Assembly: GCF_003201355.1 (NCBI RefSeq)
Contig: NZ_QICL01000033.1
Location: 1 to 46,903, forward strand
Length of the DNA: 46,903 bases
Source: Indolivaga alginatilytica
GTDB taxonomy: Bacteria; Bacteroidota; Bacteroidia; Bacteroidales; Dysgonomonadaceae
Direction: 5' to 3'
The notes beneath the pieces are model-generated. The model saw only the letters and a program-made list of their open reading frames with translations, searched no databases and was not told the DNA's origin. Below are positions 14,779-23,868 of this stretch, piece after piece (position 1 is the first letter of the stretch; every line of letters begins with the position of its first letter). The position numbers and the translations under genes were made by a program.

Positions 14779-17700
14779 TTAAAAATTAATTCTTGCTCCG
14801 AATTCGAATGATTTTGCCATCGGATAAGATCCGTAATCGGCTCCCATAGACAGGTTGTTGTTCGAGAAACGGCTTACTTCAGGGTCATATCCTGTATAGT
14901 TGGTCAATGTATATATATTCTGAACACTCACGTACACAGATAATCCTTCCATAAACAGTTTACGAGCCAATGGCTTAGAAAAATCATAAGTTAAAGCTAC
15001 ATTCTTAACACGCAGGTAAGAACCGTCTTCTACGTAATGATCAGAAAGTACATTTCCGTGAGATTTCATTGTCGCACGAGGATACTTATTAGTAGGATTA
15101 TCAGGTGTCCAACGATTTAATACTGCCTTAGAATTGTTCTTGTATCCGTCTAAACTCTCTAATGCAAACTTATTGAAGTTGACTATTTCGTTTCCTACTA
15201 CTCCCTGAAGAAATACAGAAAGATTTAATGCCGAATTATTAGGTAAATTGTATTTAAATGAATTCGTAAATCCAAAAGAAAAATCAGGGTTAGCATTGCC
15301 TAGTTCAAATAAATCATCTTCATTTAAAACATTGTCTGAAGTACGGTTTACATATTTACGATCGCCCACCTGTAAGGTTTTTCCGGGGAAAAATGGGATT
15401 TTACTTGGGTCTTCACCTTTTTGAACAATACCATCAGTTTTATATCCATAAATTGTACCGATAGGTTTACCTTTTGTTATTTTTGTCCAATAAGTAATAC
15501 CCAAAATAGGATCTCCTACCAGATTTTCTTTAGAATTAGCTAAATCAGTTATTTTATTCCTATTGAATCCCAATGTAAAATCAGAAGTCCATGTAAAACG
15601 CTGATTGGTAACAGGAACAAGATTCAAGGTGAATTCATAACCACTATTCTCCATACTGCCTACATTTTTCATGCTCATATCATATCCACTATGTAATAGA
15701 TCGGGCATGTAAAGCAATAGATCTTTTGTGTTTTTGTGGTAGTAATCGGCAGTGAATGCGATACGACCATCAAAGAAACCAATGTCAAATCCCAGATTCA
15801 TTTGAGAAGTAGTCTCCCATTTCAGATCTTTATTTGCTCGTGTAAAAGGAACTTTTCCTTTTATAATCTGAGAGTTACCTATATATGCTTCTGTAGAATA
15901 TAATAGTCCTTGAGAACTGTAAGGAGGTATACCCTCGTTACCTACAAGACCATAACTGGCTCTTACTTTCAAGTTATTTATAAGACTGATATCTTTCATG
16001 AATTTCTCTTCGGATGCTCTCCATGCAACAGCTGCCGATGGGAATGTTCCGAATTTATTATCTTTTCCGAATTTAGATGATCCGTCGATACGACCTGTTA
16101 ATGTCAAAAGATACCTATTATCATAGTTATAATTGATACGAGCCAGATACGAAAGCATTTGCCATTGAGATATTCCTGATATTGCCAACTGTTTCAATGC
16201 TGCTGCACCTAAATCGTGAAACCCGAGTGTTCCATCTTCAAAATCGGCTACGGCAACATTCGAATATTCGGATGTGAATGCTTGCGCTGTCATCCCTGCC
16301 AGAACATTGAACGAATGTTTATCGAACGATTTCAGATAAGTGGCTGTATTTTCTGACACCCATGTATACCCGTCTCTGTTAGCTATACTTGCATATCCGT
16401 TATTAGACTCAGCTCTTTTCAGCTCTTTAGATGCAAAAGCCTGATCTTTAACATTAAAATAATCTATACCAAAGGTACTTTTAAGAATCAGATCTTTGAA
16501 TGGTCTAACCTCCACATAGGCATTAGTCAGGAGTTTTAAAGATGTTGTTTTATTCATTGCTTCCAATGCATCTTGCACCGGATTTCCTACATTAGAGGTA
16601 GGCGAAGTATTGTTTTCGTAAGTAAATCTGCCGTTGCTGTCTCTTACAGGCAGAGCCGGATTCATTTCCAAAGCCCACGAAGTAACACTCGAAGCAAAAG
16701 CTCCTTCCGAATTAGTCACAACTCCGTTCGAACGGCTATAAGTCGTATTGGCATTCAATCCAACCTTTAGATACTTTCCTAATTTTTGTTCAAAGTTAAA
16801 ACGCAATGTTCCTTTGTCATAATTCGATCCTAAGATAATACCGTCTTGCTTAAGTATATTTGCCGAAGTAAAGTAGGTATTGGTTTCACCTCCACCCGAG
16901 ACAGAAACATCGTAGCTTTGCATAGGTGCTGTGCGGAATATCTCATCTTGCCAGTTTGTATTTTTCTTAGCCAGATTATTCAAATCCGCAAAAACAGGTC
17001 TGCGATCTACTCCGTCATTGTCCGCAGCCTCATTGGCCAGTTCTGCCAATTGTACGGAATTCAGCATATCCATTTTTTTACTCACTTGCTGCAACATATA
17101 TCTCATGCTAAGAGCAACTTTGGCTTTTCCGCTTTTTCCTTGTTTAGTTGTGATCAAGATTACTCCATTTGCTCCACGTGCTCCATAAATGGAAGTTGCC
17201 GATGCGTCTTTAAGTACTTCCAGCGATTCTATATCATTGGGGTTGATACTTGTTAATGGATTCGAGGCAGGATTTTTCAGTCCCCCAGCACTAGTTGCAT
17301 AGGGATCACTTATAATAGGGACACCATCAACTACATACAATGGTTCGTTGGTTCCATTGATGGAGCTTGTACCTCTGATACGGATTGAAGTAGCTCCTCC
17401 CGGTTGACCTGAAGTATTTAAAACTACTACACCAGCAGCTCTTCCTTGAAGCCCCTGATCTAAAGATGTGGTTGACGTGGTTGCCAATTCACTCGATTTA
17501 ACGCTGGAGATAGAAGCCGTTAAGTCACTTCTTCTTTGTACTCCATAGCCTATAACTACAATTTCATCTACTTCATTAATGTCTTCTTCCATCACTATTT
17601 TAAGTGTTGCTGACGACGTTATTTTTTGTTCGATCGATTTATAGCCGATATAGGAAATCTGTAACGTTTTTCCTATCTGTGTGTTTATTCTGAAATTTCC

Positions 17701-17901
17701 ATCTATATCACTCACAGTACCTTCTCTGGTATTCAATACCGATATAGAAGCTCCTATAATTGCCTCTCCGTCTGTATCAACTATAACTCCACTGATATTT
17801 ATTGTTTTATCTTGCGCGACCAGAATTGTATTAGATGATAAGATGATAGCAAATAGTAAGAACAGAAATTTGATATTCTTTGATAATTGATTGTTTTTCA
17901 T
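14779..17901 (-). CDS. susC: SusC/RagA-type TonB-dependent outer-membrane transporter (mannoside locus)
   Basis: A 1040-residue outer-membrane receptor that imports oligosaccharides with energy from TonB. Signal peptide about 1-29, then a carboxypeptidase-regulatory-like domain (ISGVIVDTDGEAIIGASISV, about 33-105). A TonB box-like segment with VVIGYGVQRRSDLT lies near 115, followed by the plug domain (RIRGTSSINGTNEPLYVVDG; SIYGARGANGVILITTKQG) and a 22-stranded barrel ending in an aromatic C-terminus (FEFGARINF). Its length and domain order are normal for the family. It starts 18 bases after the preceding lipoprotein gene. Confidence 0.95.
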   Translation of the reverse strand: MKNNQLSKNIKFLFLLFAIILSSNTILVAQDKTINISGVIVDTDGEAIIGASISVLNTREGTVSDIDGNFRINTQIGKTLQISYIGYKSIEQKITSSATLKIVMEEDINEVDEIVVIGYGVQRRSDLTASISSVKSSELATTSTTSLDQGLQGRAAGVVVLNTSGQPGGATSIRIRGTSSINGTNEPLYVVDGVPIISDPYATSAGGLKNPASNPLTSINPNDIESLEVLKDASATSIYGARGANGVILITTKQGKSGKAKVALSMRYMLQQVSKKMDMLNSVQLAELANEAADNDGVDRRPVFADLNNLAKKNTNWQDEIFRTAPMQSYDVSVSGGGETNTYFTSANILKQDGIILGSNYDKGTLRFNFEQKLGKYLKVGLNANTTYSRSNGVVTNSEGAFASSVTSWALEMNPALPVRDSNGRFTYENNTSPTSNVGNPVQDALEAMNKTTSLKLLTNAYVEVRPFKDLILKSTFGIDYFNVKDQAFASKELKRAESNNGYASIANRDGYTWVSENTATYLKSFDKHSFNVLAGMTAQAFTSEYSNVAVADFEDGTLGFHDLGAAALKQLAISGISQWQMLSYLARINYNYDNRYLLTLTGRIDGSSKFGKDNKFGTFPSAAVAWRASEEKFMKDISLINNLKVRASYGLVGNEGIPPYSSQGLLYSTEAYIGNSQIIKGKVPFTRANKDLKWETTSQMNLGFDIGFFDGRIAFTADYYHKNTKDLLLYMPDLLHSGYDMSMKNVGSMENSGYEFTLNLVPVTNQRFTWTSDFTLGFNRNKITDLANSKENLVGDPILGITYWTKITKGKPIGTIYGYKTDGIVQKGEDPSKIPFFPGKTLQVGDRKYVNRTSDNVLNEDDLFELGNANPDFSFGFTNSFKYNLPNNSALNLSVFLQGVVGNEIVNFNKFALESLDGYKNNSKAVLNRWTPDNPTNKYPRATMKSHGNVLSDHYVEDGSYLRVKNVALTYDFSKPLARKLFMEGLSVYVSVQNIYTLTNYTGYDPEVSRFSNNNLSMGADYGSYPMAKSFEFGARINF

Positions 17902-17919
17902 GTCTTTTCTGTTTTTAGA

Positions 17920-18786
17920 TTAATATGTCCCCGGTTTACAAGCTTCTACTTTGTAACTGTTAGGATCTGACCCTCTGTAAGGTTTAAAATCAGCTGACTT
18001 AGGTTCAGCAATATATGTCTCTTGAATAGGTTCTTGGTTACTGAATCCCGGTAAGAAAGATAAGTCCTGACGGCTTTCCAAAACTAATTCTTCATCCTGT
18101 AGTCTAATTACTTTATATTTAGTAACGACTGCATTTGACGGACTAAAGATGTTATATTTAATCATGTAGATCGAATCTATTTTCTCGTCCGTACCAATCA
18201 TTTTCCATCCGCAATATGAGTCAAGTGTTTCAAGAGCAGAAGTCGATAAAGTTGTTCCCCAATCCAGTTCCCAACTCCAATCCTCATTAAACCGATACAC
18301 GTCATCCTTCATATAAGCTTCTGCGTATTCTTCTTTTTGGATAATTTGAGAGGCTAATTTCCAATCATATTTCTGTAAGCGATACAATTGGGTAATGTTC
18401 ACACTAACGATTACATCGGAAGCGTCCAAACGAGCTCCATCAGCCCCTACCCCATAAAAAGAATAGACAACAACCCCTTTTTCATCTTCGGGAACTACCT
18501 CTTCTTTGAAAGTGTAAGGAAATTGCATTTCTGCAACATTTAAGGTTTTATGATACGTCTCAACCTTTTTTCCGCTGATTGATTTTTCTACGATTATTTT
18601 CTGAAAGCTTTCTTTGCGGCTGAGTGTTATATCAACGGAGAACTCTTCATTTACTTTTGCTGTAACCTTGGTTGTACTGAGATTAAGCATCTGTGTGTCT
18701 TGTTCATTATCATTATCGCATGAAACATTCAGTAAGATGAAACTGAAGCATGATAAGATGAACATACTTAATGTTTTAATTTTCAT
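17920..18786 (-). CDS. Surface lipoprotein with Ig-like and lipocalin-like domains, possible glycan-binding protein
   Basis: A 288-residue lipoprotein: signal peptide with Cys23 followed by DNDNEQD, an acidic surface-export signal used by Bacteroidota. Residues about 33-135 look like an Ig-type beta-sandwich (STTKVTAKVNEEFSVDITL). Residues about 140-265 look like a lipocalin-like (DUF5004-type) beta-barrel: YDWKLASQI, RFNEDWSWELDWG, CGWKMIGTDEKID, LQDEELVLES. I infer a SusE/F-like binding role from its place 18 bases before susC; no enzyme motif is visible. It may instead be a structural part of the SusCD complex. Confidence 0.65.
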   Translation of the reverse strand: MKIKTLSMFILSCFSFILLNVSCDNDNEQDTQMLNLSTTKVTAKVNEEFSVDITLSRKESFQKIIVEKSISGKKVETYHKTLNVAEMQFPYTFKEEVVPEDEKGVVVYSFYGVGADGARLDASDVIVSVNITQLYRLQKYDWKLASQIIQKEEYAEAYMKDDVYRFNEDWSWELDWGTTLSTSALETLDSYCGWKMIGTDEKIDSIYMIKYNIFSPSNAVVTKYKVIRLQDEELVLESRQDLSFLPGFSNQEPIQETYIAEPKSADFKPYRGSDPNSYKVEACKPGTY

Positions 18787-18804
18787 AGATTTATTATATT
18801 AAAG

Positions 18805-19905
18805 TTACTCTTTGTCCAACTGCTGCAATGCGAATGCATATGCACCATACATGACTGCCCGGTTGGTTCCTATTTGAGTTATAAGAACCCCTGCTTGTTT
18901 TTTGTTGTCATAGTTTATATACTCATCACTTTGAGGAACTTTCACTTTACATGATTTATTTTTTAGAAAATCCTCTTTTTCGGATGAGTCCATCAGATTA
19001 TAAATATCCATTTCCATACGCGGGAATACGGCTCCATTCAACATGGATGTATTTTGTCTCAATTCTTTGATTATAGCAGGTAAAATGTATTTTGATGCAC
19101 CTGTTAATCCTCCTCCTATAACTAAAAGACCATCTACCATAGTCAAAGCAGCGGCTAACGCATCGCCTGTCATCTCTCCTAATTCTTCGAAGCTGGCAAT
19201 AGCTGCTTCTTTATTACCTTCTAACTGACCTTCTGCAATGTCGAAAATATCTTTAGGCGTTAGGTTCGAAGTATCTGTGCCTGTCAATTTGCCGTACACT
19301 CTTTTTATGGCTCTGATGCTTACACTCTCTTCGATAATCAGGTCGGTATATTTTTTATTTCTTAAACACCACAGATCGCCGCCGCAACCATTATCGCCAG
19401 CAAGTAATATGTTGTCAATTACTACTCCTGCTCCAAATCCTGTGCCCAATGTTATGCCCAACAGATTTGTATATCGTTTGGGATTGTTGACATCCGCCAG
19501 CCATTTATTAACCATAGGTAATGCACCGTATAAGGCTTCACCGTATGCAAACAAGTTCCCGTCATTGTTGATGTACACGGGTATACCGAATCTTTTTTGC
19601 AGAAACGGTCCCAGAGCCACACCGCCGCGAAAGGCTTTAAGATTAGGAAGGTCGCCTATAATCCCATTTTTATAATCGGCAGGACCCGGAAAAGCAAAAC
19701 TGATTGCATGAGGATTTGTCGGCAAATAGCTTTTTATCTTGTCAAAACCTTCAGCTATCCTGTTCAGGCACTCATCCAGATTATCGGCAATAGCAGGCAA
19801 GGTCAAAGGCTCTACAATTTCATTATATCCTTGAACTGCTGAAAATACAAAGTTTGTACCTCCTGCATCGAGGGTCATTACTATGCGGTTGTCGTTATCA
19901 TACAT
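18805..19905 (-). CDS. ROK-family sugar kinase (probable mannose/hexose kinase)
   Basis: A 366-residue cytoplasmic kinase expected to phosphorylate mannose (or glucose/fructose) with ATP at C6, feeding the neighbouring isomerase. The ATP-binding loop is TLDAGGTNFVFSA (about 11-23). INNDGNLFAYGEAL (about 118-131) matches the catalytic DGN motif, LLGITLGTGFGAG is the second phosphate loop and LLVIGGGLTGAS is the adenosine motif. The usual ROK zinc site (CxCGxxGCxE) is reduced to GCGGDLWC, so metal binding may differ. It starts 4 bases after the permease stop, so the two are likely cotranslated. Mannose as substrate is inferred from GH92, the permease and ManA. Confidence 0.87.
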   Translation of the reverse strand: MYDNDNRIVMTLDAGGTNFVFSAVQGYNEIVEPLTLPAIADNLDECLNRIAEGFDKIKSYLPTNPHAISFAFPGPADYKNGIIGDLPNLKAFRGGVALGPFLQKRFGIPVYINNDGNLFAYGEALYGALPMVNKWLADVNNPKRYTNLLGITLGTGFGAGVVIDNILLAGDNGCGGDLWCLRNKKYTDLIIEESVSIRAIKRVYGKLTGTDTSNLTPKDIFDIAEGQLEGNKEAAIASFEELGEMTGDALAAALTMVDGLLVIGGGLTGASKYILPAIIKELRQNTSMLNGAVFPRMEMDIYNLMDSSEKEDFLKNKSCKVKVPQSDEYINYDNKKQAGVLITQIGTNRAVMYGAYAFALQQLDKE

Positions 19906-19909
19906 ATCT

Positions 19910-21064
19910 TTACTTTTTAGAGAATTTGAGAGATAATAAAAGAATGTAAATCACGCAAAGCAGAAGCAAACCAAAACCGGCTGCCAAGCCCATATTTTTC
20001 GATAATAATCCGGCAATAGGTGTTATTATCGCACCACCTGCTACTCCCATTATCATGAGAGATGAAATTTCATTCGTTTGTTGAGGTTTATATTGAAGTG
20101 CAACAGAAAATATAATAGAGAATACGTTTGCACATGTAAACCCGATAAGGGCTACAGACAGAAATAGCAACCATTGCTCTACTGCAAAAAAGATTATCGC
20201 AAAAGCAACAATAGCAACAATCATATTGATTCTTAAAAAGACAGCAGGCTTACATTTCATTAAAATAAAAGAACCGAGAAATGCACCCAGTGTTCTTGCT
20301 GCAAAATACAAACTCGAACCTAAAGCAGCATCGTCTGTTGTCATACCTAAGCGTTGCATCAAAAGTTGAGGAGTATTTGTATTCATACAAACATCTATAC
20401 CCACAATAAATACAATACCCAGAAATAGTTGTAATATCAGATTGTCTTTCAACAGGGTAAGAGTCGATCCGAAAGTGGTCTGATTATTCTCTCTTTCTTC
20501 ATCCGCTTTGATCGGGGTGATGTACAGCCACATAAATGCAAGAAGCGAAACGGCTACAAAGACTACGAATATGAGACGCCAGTCGCCGTATTGTTTGGCT
20601 GCCACGCTTGCAATAATAGGCCCTACGAATGACGCTATTGCTTTTACAAACTGACCGAATGTGAGTGTACTTGCCAATTTTTCGCCACTGACAATACTTG
20701 CGACTAATGGATTGAGCGATACTTGTAATATTGTATTTCCTATCCCTAAAAGGGCGAATGCAATAATTACAGCGTAAAAATTATAGAATAAGTAAGGCAG
20801 TAATAATGATAACAACGATATAATTATTGCAATGAGAACTGTTTTCTTCCGGCCTATGCGGTTCATCAACATTCCTGTAGGGATAGAGAATATTGCAAAC
20901 CAGAGGAAAACCATCATCGGGATGATACTTGCCGTGAGATCATCCAAAGAAAAGTCTTGCCTGATGTAATTGGTCGAAACCCCTACAACATCTACAATTC
21001 CCATTACAAAGAAGCTCAGCATAACAGGAATGAATACTTTTAAGCTATTGGATTTGTTATTCAT
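19910..21064 (-). CDS. MFS sugar permease (FucP/GlcP-like)
   Basis: A permease of about 384 residues with 12 hydrophobic segments that imports a hexose, probably mannose, across the inner membrane with protons. A typical MFS loop motif, GMLMNRIGRKKTVLI, follows helix 2, and a central basic/acidic loop (about 185-205) separates the two halves. The frame can open with a TTG at 21088 that overlaps the upstream gene. I prefer the ATG at 21064 (MNNKSNSLKVF) because it starts just before the first helix and leaves a 20-base gap with normal leader. Operon position between ManA and ROK kinase supports mannose uptake. Confidence 0.87.
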   Translation of the reverse strand: MNNKSNSLKVFIPVMLSFFVMGIVDVVGVSTNYIRQDFSLDDLTASIIPMMVFLWFAIFSIPTGMLMNRIGRKKTVLIAIIISLLSLLLPYLFYNFYAVIIAFALLGIGNTILQVSLNPLVASIVSGEKLASTLTFGQFVKAIASFVGPIIASVAAKQYGDWRLIFVVFVAVSLLAFMWLYITPIKADEERENNQTTFGSTLTLLKDNLILQLFLGIVFIVGIDVCMNTNTPQLLMQRLGMTTDDAALGSSLYFAARTLGAFLGSFILMKCKPAVFLRINMIVAIVAFAIIFFAVEQWLLFLSVALIGFTCANVFSIIFSVALQYKPQQTNEISSLMIMGVAGGAIITPIAGLLSKNMGLAAGFGLLLLCVIYILLLSLKFSKK

Positions 21065-21084
21065 AGTATTAGATTTTCTAGATT

Positions 21085-22815
21085 TCAAAAGCGTACGTTT
21101 GCTTTAATGGTAATGCATTCTTTTCCTTCGGATTTTCCATAAGGAGCAATAGAATACTTTCCGATTGACGCCGGAATAATAAACGTTTCAGCATAATGGA
21201 CTACAAAGGGTTCAAATTTGTTATCCGGACTTTCAACAATTACTTCTTCGCCTTCCAATAAGTTAAGTACATTCACACTGTTGTTCGTATTATGTACTAC
21301 TTTCGTGCAGAAACGGTGTCTGCGTGTTTCAATAAATTCATTGGGATGAAGACCTGTTTTTTCTTCTATCCAACCTTCGCCTTCTGCAACAACCGAGAAA
21401 GTATTGACCAGATTGGCATAAGTATAATCTGTATCTCTACTCCAATCGATAACTTCTTTACCTCTCTCTACATTTATTGGACGAGGTTTACCATCGAGCC
21501 CTAAGCGTTCCCAATCCCACAGTTTGAAAGTAAATAGATTAGGTGTAGAGCTTATCTCGAGGACTACGCCCTCCGAACCCGAACAGTGGATAGTTCCTCC
21601 GGGAATAAGGAAATGATCGTGTTTTTTTGCAGGTATTTTATTCACATATTTATCTGCATCAAATATAATTTCGCCACGCTCAGCCCTTTGCAGGTCATTA
21701 ATCATTTCATCTTGATCGATACCGTTTTTCAAGCCTAAATATACTGTTGCACCTTCTTTAACATCAACCATATAATAGCTTTCGTCCTGAGTATAGAACA
21801 TACCGAAACTATCGCGGATAAATTGCACTGTCGGATGCACTTGCAAACTGAGGTTTCCGCCACCAATAGTGTCAAGGAAATCGAATCGTATAGGAAATTC
21901 TTTTCCAAAACGTGATTCAACGGGTTCACCTAATAATTCACGGCTTTTCAGCAAAACCAAATTGATAGAAGGCATTTCGAATGAAGTACCATTCACATTC
22001 AGCAATAAGCTATTTTCTTCGGGGACACAATCAAAACACCATCCAAAATTGATTCGATCCTTATCTAAGCCACAAACTTCCTTCATCCATTGTCCACCCC
22101 ATGGCGCAGGATCAAAGAAAGGTACAACACGGAAAGGCCTTTCTATTGTTCTTTGAATACCATCCAAGAAAGTAGCCTTGTCTATCATTTTAGGACTTCC
22201 CTGAATATGCGTATCTATCCAATAAGAGACTTTTTGGAAAAGGGAATCTTTGTGACGATCCAATATTTTCCAGTCATTGAAATAGCCTCTTTTATATTGT
22301 ATAGAAACAGGCTCTTTGCGATCATCGATACCCAATGCCGATACTTCCTGGCAGCGAAAACGTTGGATTATTTCCCAGCGAGCCATATCTATATATATAA
22401 TGCATGCCGATTCGGGCACAACCAATGAAGAACCGCTGCCGATAACAATAACTGGGGTTTTACTACCGATGATCTCCTGTTTTGCTTTTTCCAATTTCCC
22501 TTTATCGAAATAATCGATAATCGATAGGTTGGTTACATACCCGAAAAGAACATCTTCCGTCATAAAGCGTTCTGTCATCTTCGATACTTCCGATTCGGGT
22601 TTAAACATATCTCTTGTATTATATAAGAGAGCAGGAGCAACTTCGTTGATTTTAGAGAAGATCTCTTCCTCTATTACACCAGAGTATAGCTCTATGGCTA
22701 TTGTGGGATAAGTTTTTATTAGCTCTTTTAAGTGGCACAGGATATCGTGCCATCCATTAATTAGTGTTCCATCCACCTTAGTCGATGGAAATTTTTCATA
22801 ATTAGATTTTCTCAT
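21085..22815 (-). CDS. manA: Class I mannose-6-phosphate isomerase with extra N-terminal region
   Basis: It converts mannose 6-phosphate to fructose 6-phosphate, linking released mannose to glycolysis. The zinc-dependent cupin core spans about residues 215-576: DPAPWGGQWM near 236, LQVHP near 323 (metal-binding Gln and His), IPGGTIHCSGSEG near 405 (His), and LEISSTPN. A usual short class I enzyme is about 320 residues; this one has about 210 extra at the N-terminus. That region looks like an alpha/beta fold with PVIVIGSGSSLVV but no Walker A motif. Longer ManA proteins of this kind exist in Bacteroidota. It is the first gene of the operon and faces the GntR gene. Confidence 0.88.
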   Translation of the reverse strand: MRKSNYEKFPSTKVDGTLINGWHDILCHLKELIKTYPTIAIELYSGVIEEEIFSKINEVAPALLYNTRDMFKPESEVSKMTERFMTEDVLFGYVTNLSIIDYFDKGKLEKAKQEIIGSKTPVIVIGSGSSLVVPESACIIYIDMARWEIIQRFRCQEVSALGIDDRKEPVSIQYKRGYFNDWKILDRHKDSLFQKVSYWIDTHIQGSPKMIDKATFLDGIQRTIERPFRVVPFFDPAPWGGQWMKEVCGLDKDRINFGWCFDCVPEENSLLLNVNGTSFEMPSINLVLLKSRELLGEPVESRFGKEFPIRFDFLDTIGGGNLSLQVHPTVQFIRDSFGMFYTQDESYYMVDVKEGATVYLGLKNGIDQDEMINDLQRAERGEIIFDADKYVNKIPAKKHDHFLIPGGTIHCSGSEGVVLEISSTPNLFTFKLWDWERLGLDGKPRPINVERGKEVIDWSRDTDYTYANLVNTFSVVAEGEGWIEEKTGLHPNEFIETRRHRFCTKVVHNTNNSVNVLNLLEGEEVIVESPDNKFEPFVVHYAETFIIPASIGKYSIAPYGKSEGKECITIKANVRF

Positions 22816-22843
22816 TTCTTAGTATATAAGTTTTACAATAGAC

Positions 22844-22868
22844 AAATGTATGAACATTTAGAATATGT
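22844..22868. promoter_or_regulatory. Candidate GntR operator in the manA/gntR intergenic region
   Basis: AAATGTATGAACAT (22844-22857) is identical to 6497-6510 upstream of GH92; TAGAATATGT follows. It lies just downstream of the predicted manA -7 box (22870-22877), overlapping the expected transcription start, so bound repressor would block the operon. Confidence 0.6.
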
Positions 22869-22869
22869 A

Positions 22870-22898
22870 CAAATATATTAATTATTTTTATTATCAAA
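22870..22898 (-). promoter_or_regulatory. Predicted manA operon promoter
   Basis: On the minus strand, TTTG (22895-22898), 17 bases, then TATATTTG (22870-22877) match the Bacteroidota -33 TTTG / -7 TAnnTTTG pattern. Spacing is slightly short. The start codon is about 55 bases downstream. Confidence 0.5.
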
Positions 22899-22903
22899 TA
22901 TGT

Positions 22904-22933
22904 TTTGTAATCTTTTTTTATTTATTAACTTTG
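22904..22933 (+). promoter_or_regulatory. Predicted gntR promoter
   Basis: TTTG (22904-22907), 18 bases, then TAACTTTG (22926-22933) closely matches the Bacteroidota sigma consensus. The start codon lies 20 bases after the -7 box. Confidence 0.6.
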
Positions 22934-22953
22934 AAGTCTAAAATCACAATACT

Positions 22954-23682
22954 ATGAAACTGGAAATTAACCATAAAAGCACAATACCGCTTCATCAACA
23001 GGCTGAAGAGCTTCTCCGGAAAATGATAGAACAGGAAGACTATAAGAATGGTAAACTACTTCCTAATGAAGTTCAATTGTCCGAACAATTGAAAATTTCG
23101 AGAAATACATTAAGACAAGCTATTAATAAACTTGTTTTTGAAGGTTCACTTTCCCGCAAAAAAGGATATGGAACCAAAGTTGTACGCAAGGGAGTTGCGA
23201 GCGGCATAAAAAACTGGCTCAGCTTTTCACAAGAAATGAAGATGCTCGGCATAGAAGTTCGAAATTTTGAGTTGCACTTAAGTTATAAAAAGGCTACCGA
23301 TGAAATAGCTAATTTCTTTGACATCACATCTAATGAGAGATGCCTTGCTTTAGAACGGGTGAGAGGAAATCAGGAGTATCCTTTTGTATATTTCGTATCT
23401 TACTTTAGTCCGGAGGTAGCACTTGACAGCGATTGCAATTTCAATCGTCCCTTATACGAGCTGCTTGAAAAAGACCTCAATATTATAGTAAAAACTTCGA
23501 AAGAGGAAATATCGGCATCATTGGCAAATGATTTTATTTCAGAAAAGCTTGATATCAAGTCGAGTGACCCCATACTTATCCGTAAACGATTTGTATACGA
23601 TGTAAATGATATACCGATTGAATACAATGTAGGCTACTACAGGGCTGATAGCTTTACATATACTATTGAAGCCCAAAGATAA
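22954..23682 (+). CDS. GntR-family transcriptional regulator with UTRA sensor domain
   Basis: A 242-residue regulator: N-terminal winged helix (residues about 10-75; LPNEVQLSEQLKISRNTLRQ is the recognition helix region) and a C-terminal UTRA effector domain (about 95-238; LERVRGNQEYPFVYFVSYF and IEYNVGYYRAD are family blocks). UTRA regulators bind sugars or sugar phosphates and usually repress until the ligand is present. It is divergently placed to manA with the candidate operator between them, so it probably controls the mannoside operon, itself and GH92. Confidence 0.9.
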   Translation: MKLEINHKSTIPLHQQAEELLRKMIEQEDYKNGKLLPNEVQLSEQLKISRNTLRQAINKLVFEGSLSRKKGYGTKVVRKGVASGIKNWLSFSQEMKMLGIEVRNFELHLSYKKATDEIANFFDITSNERCLALERVRGNQEYPFVYFVSYFSPEVALDSDCNFNRPLYELLEKDLNIIVKTSKEEISASLANDFISEKLDIKSSDPILIRKRFVYDVNDIPIEYNVGYYRADSFTYTIEAQR

Positions 23683-23868
23683 GTTTTACCTCAGACCGTT
23701 TTTTTAACTCTTACAAGGAAAAAAATGATTAACAACTTTATATAAATGTAGATACATAGAAGTAAAACATTACACATAACTTAAATAGAACTTCTACAGT
23801 ACCTATATTCCTCCTCTAATATCGTTTTTCATTTTATTAGTGCTATCGGCAGTAAAGACTATATATAT

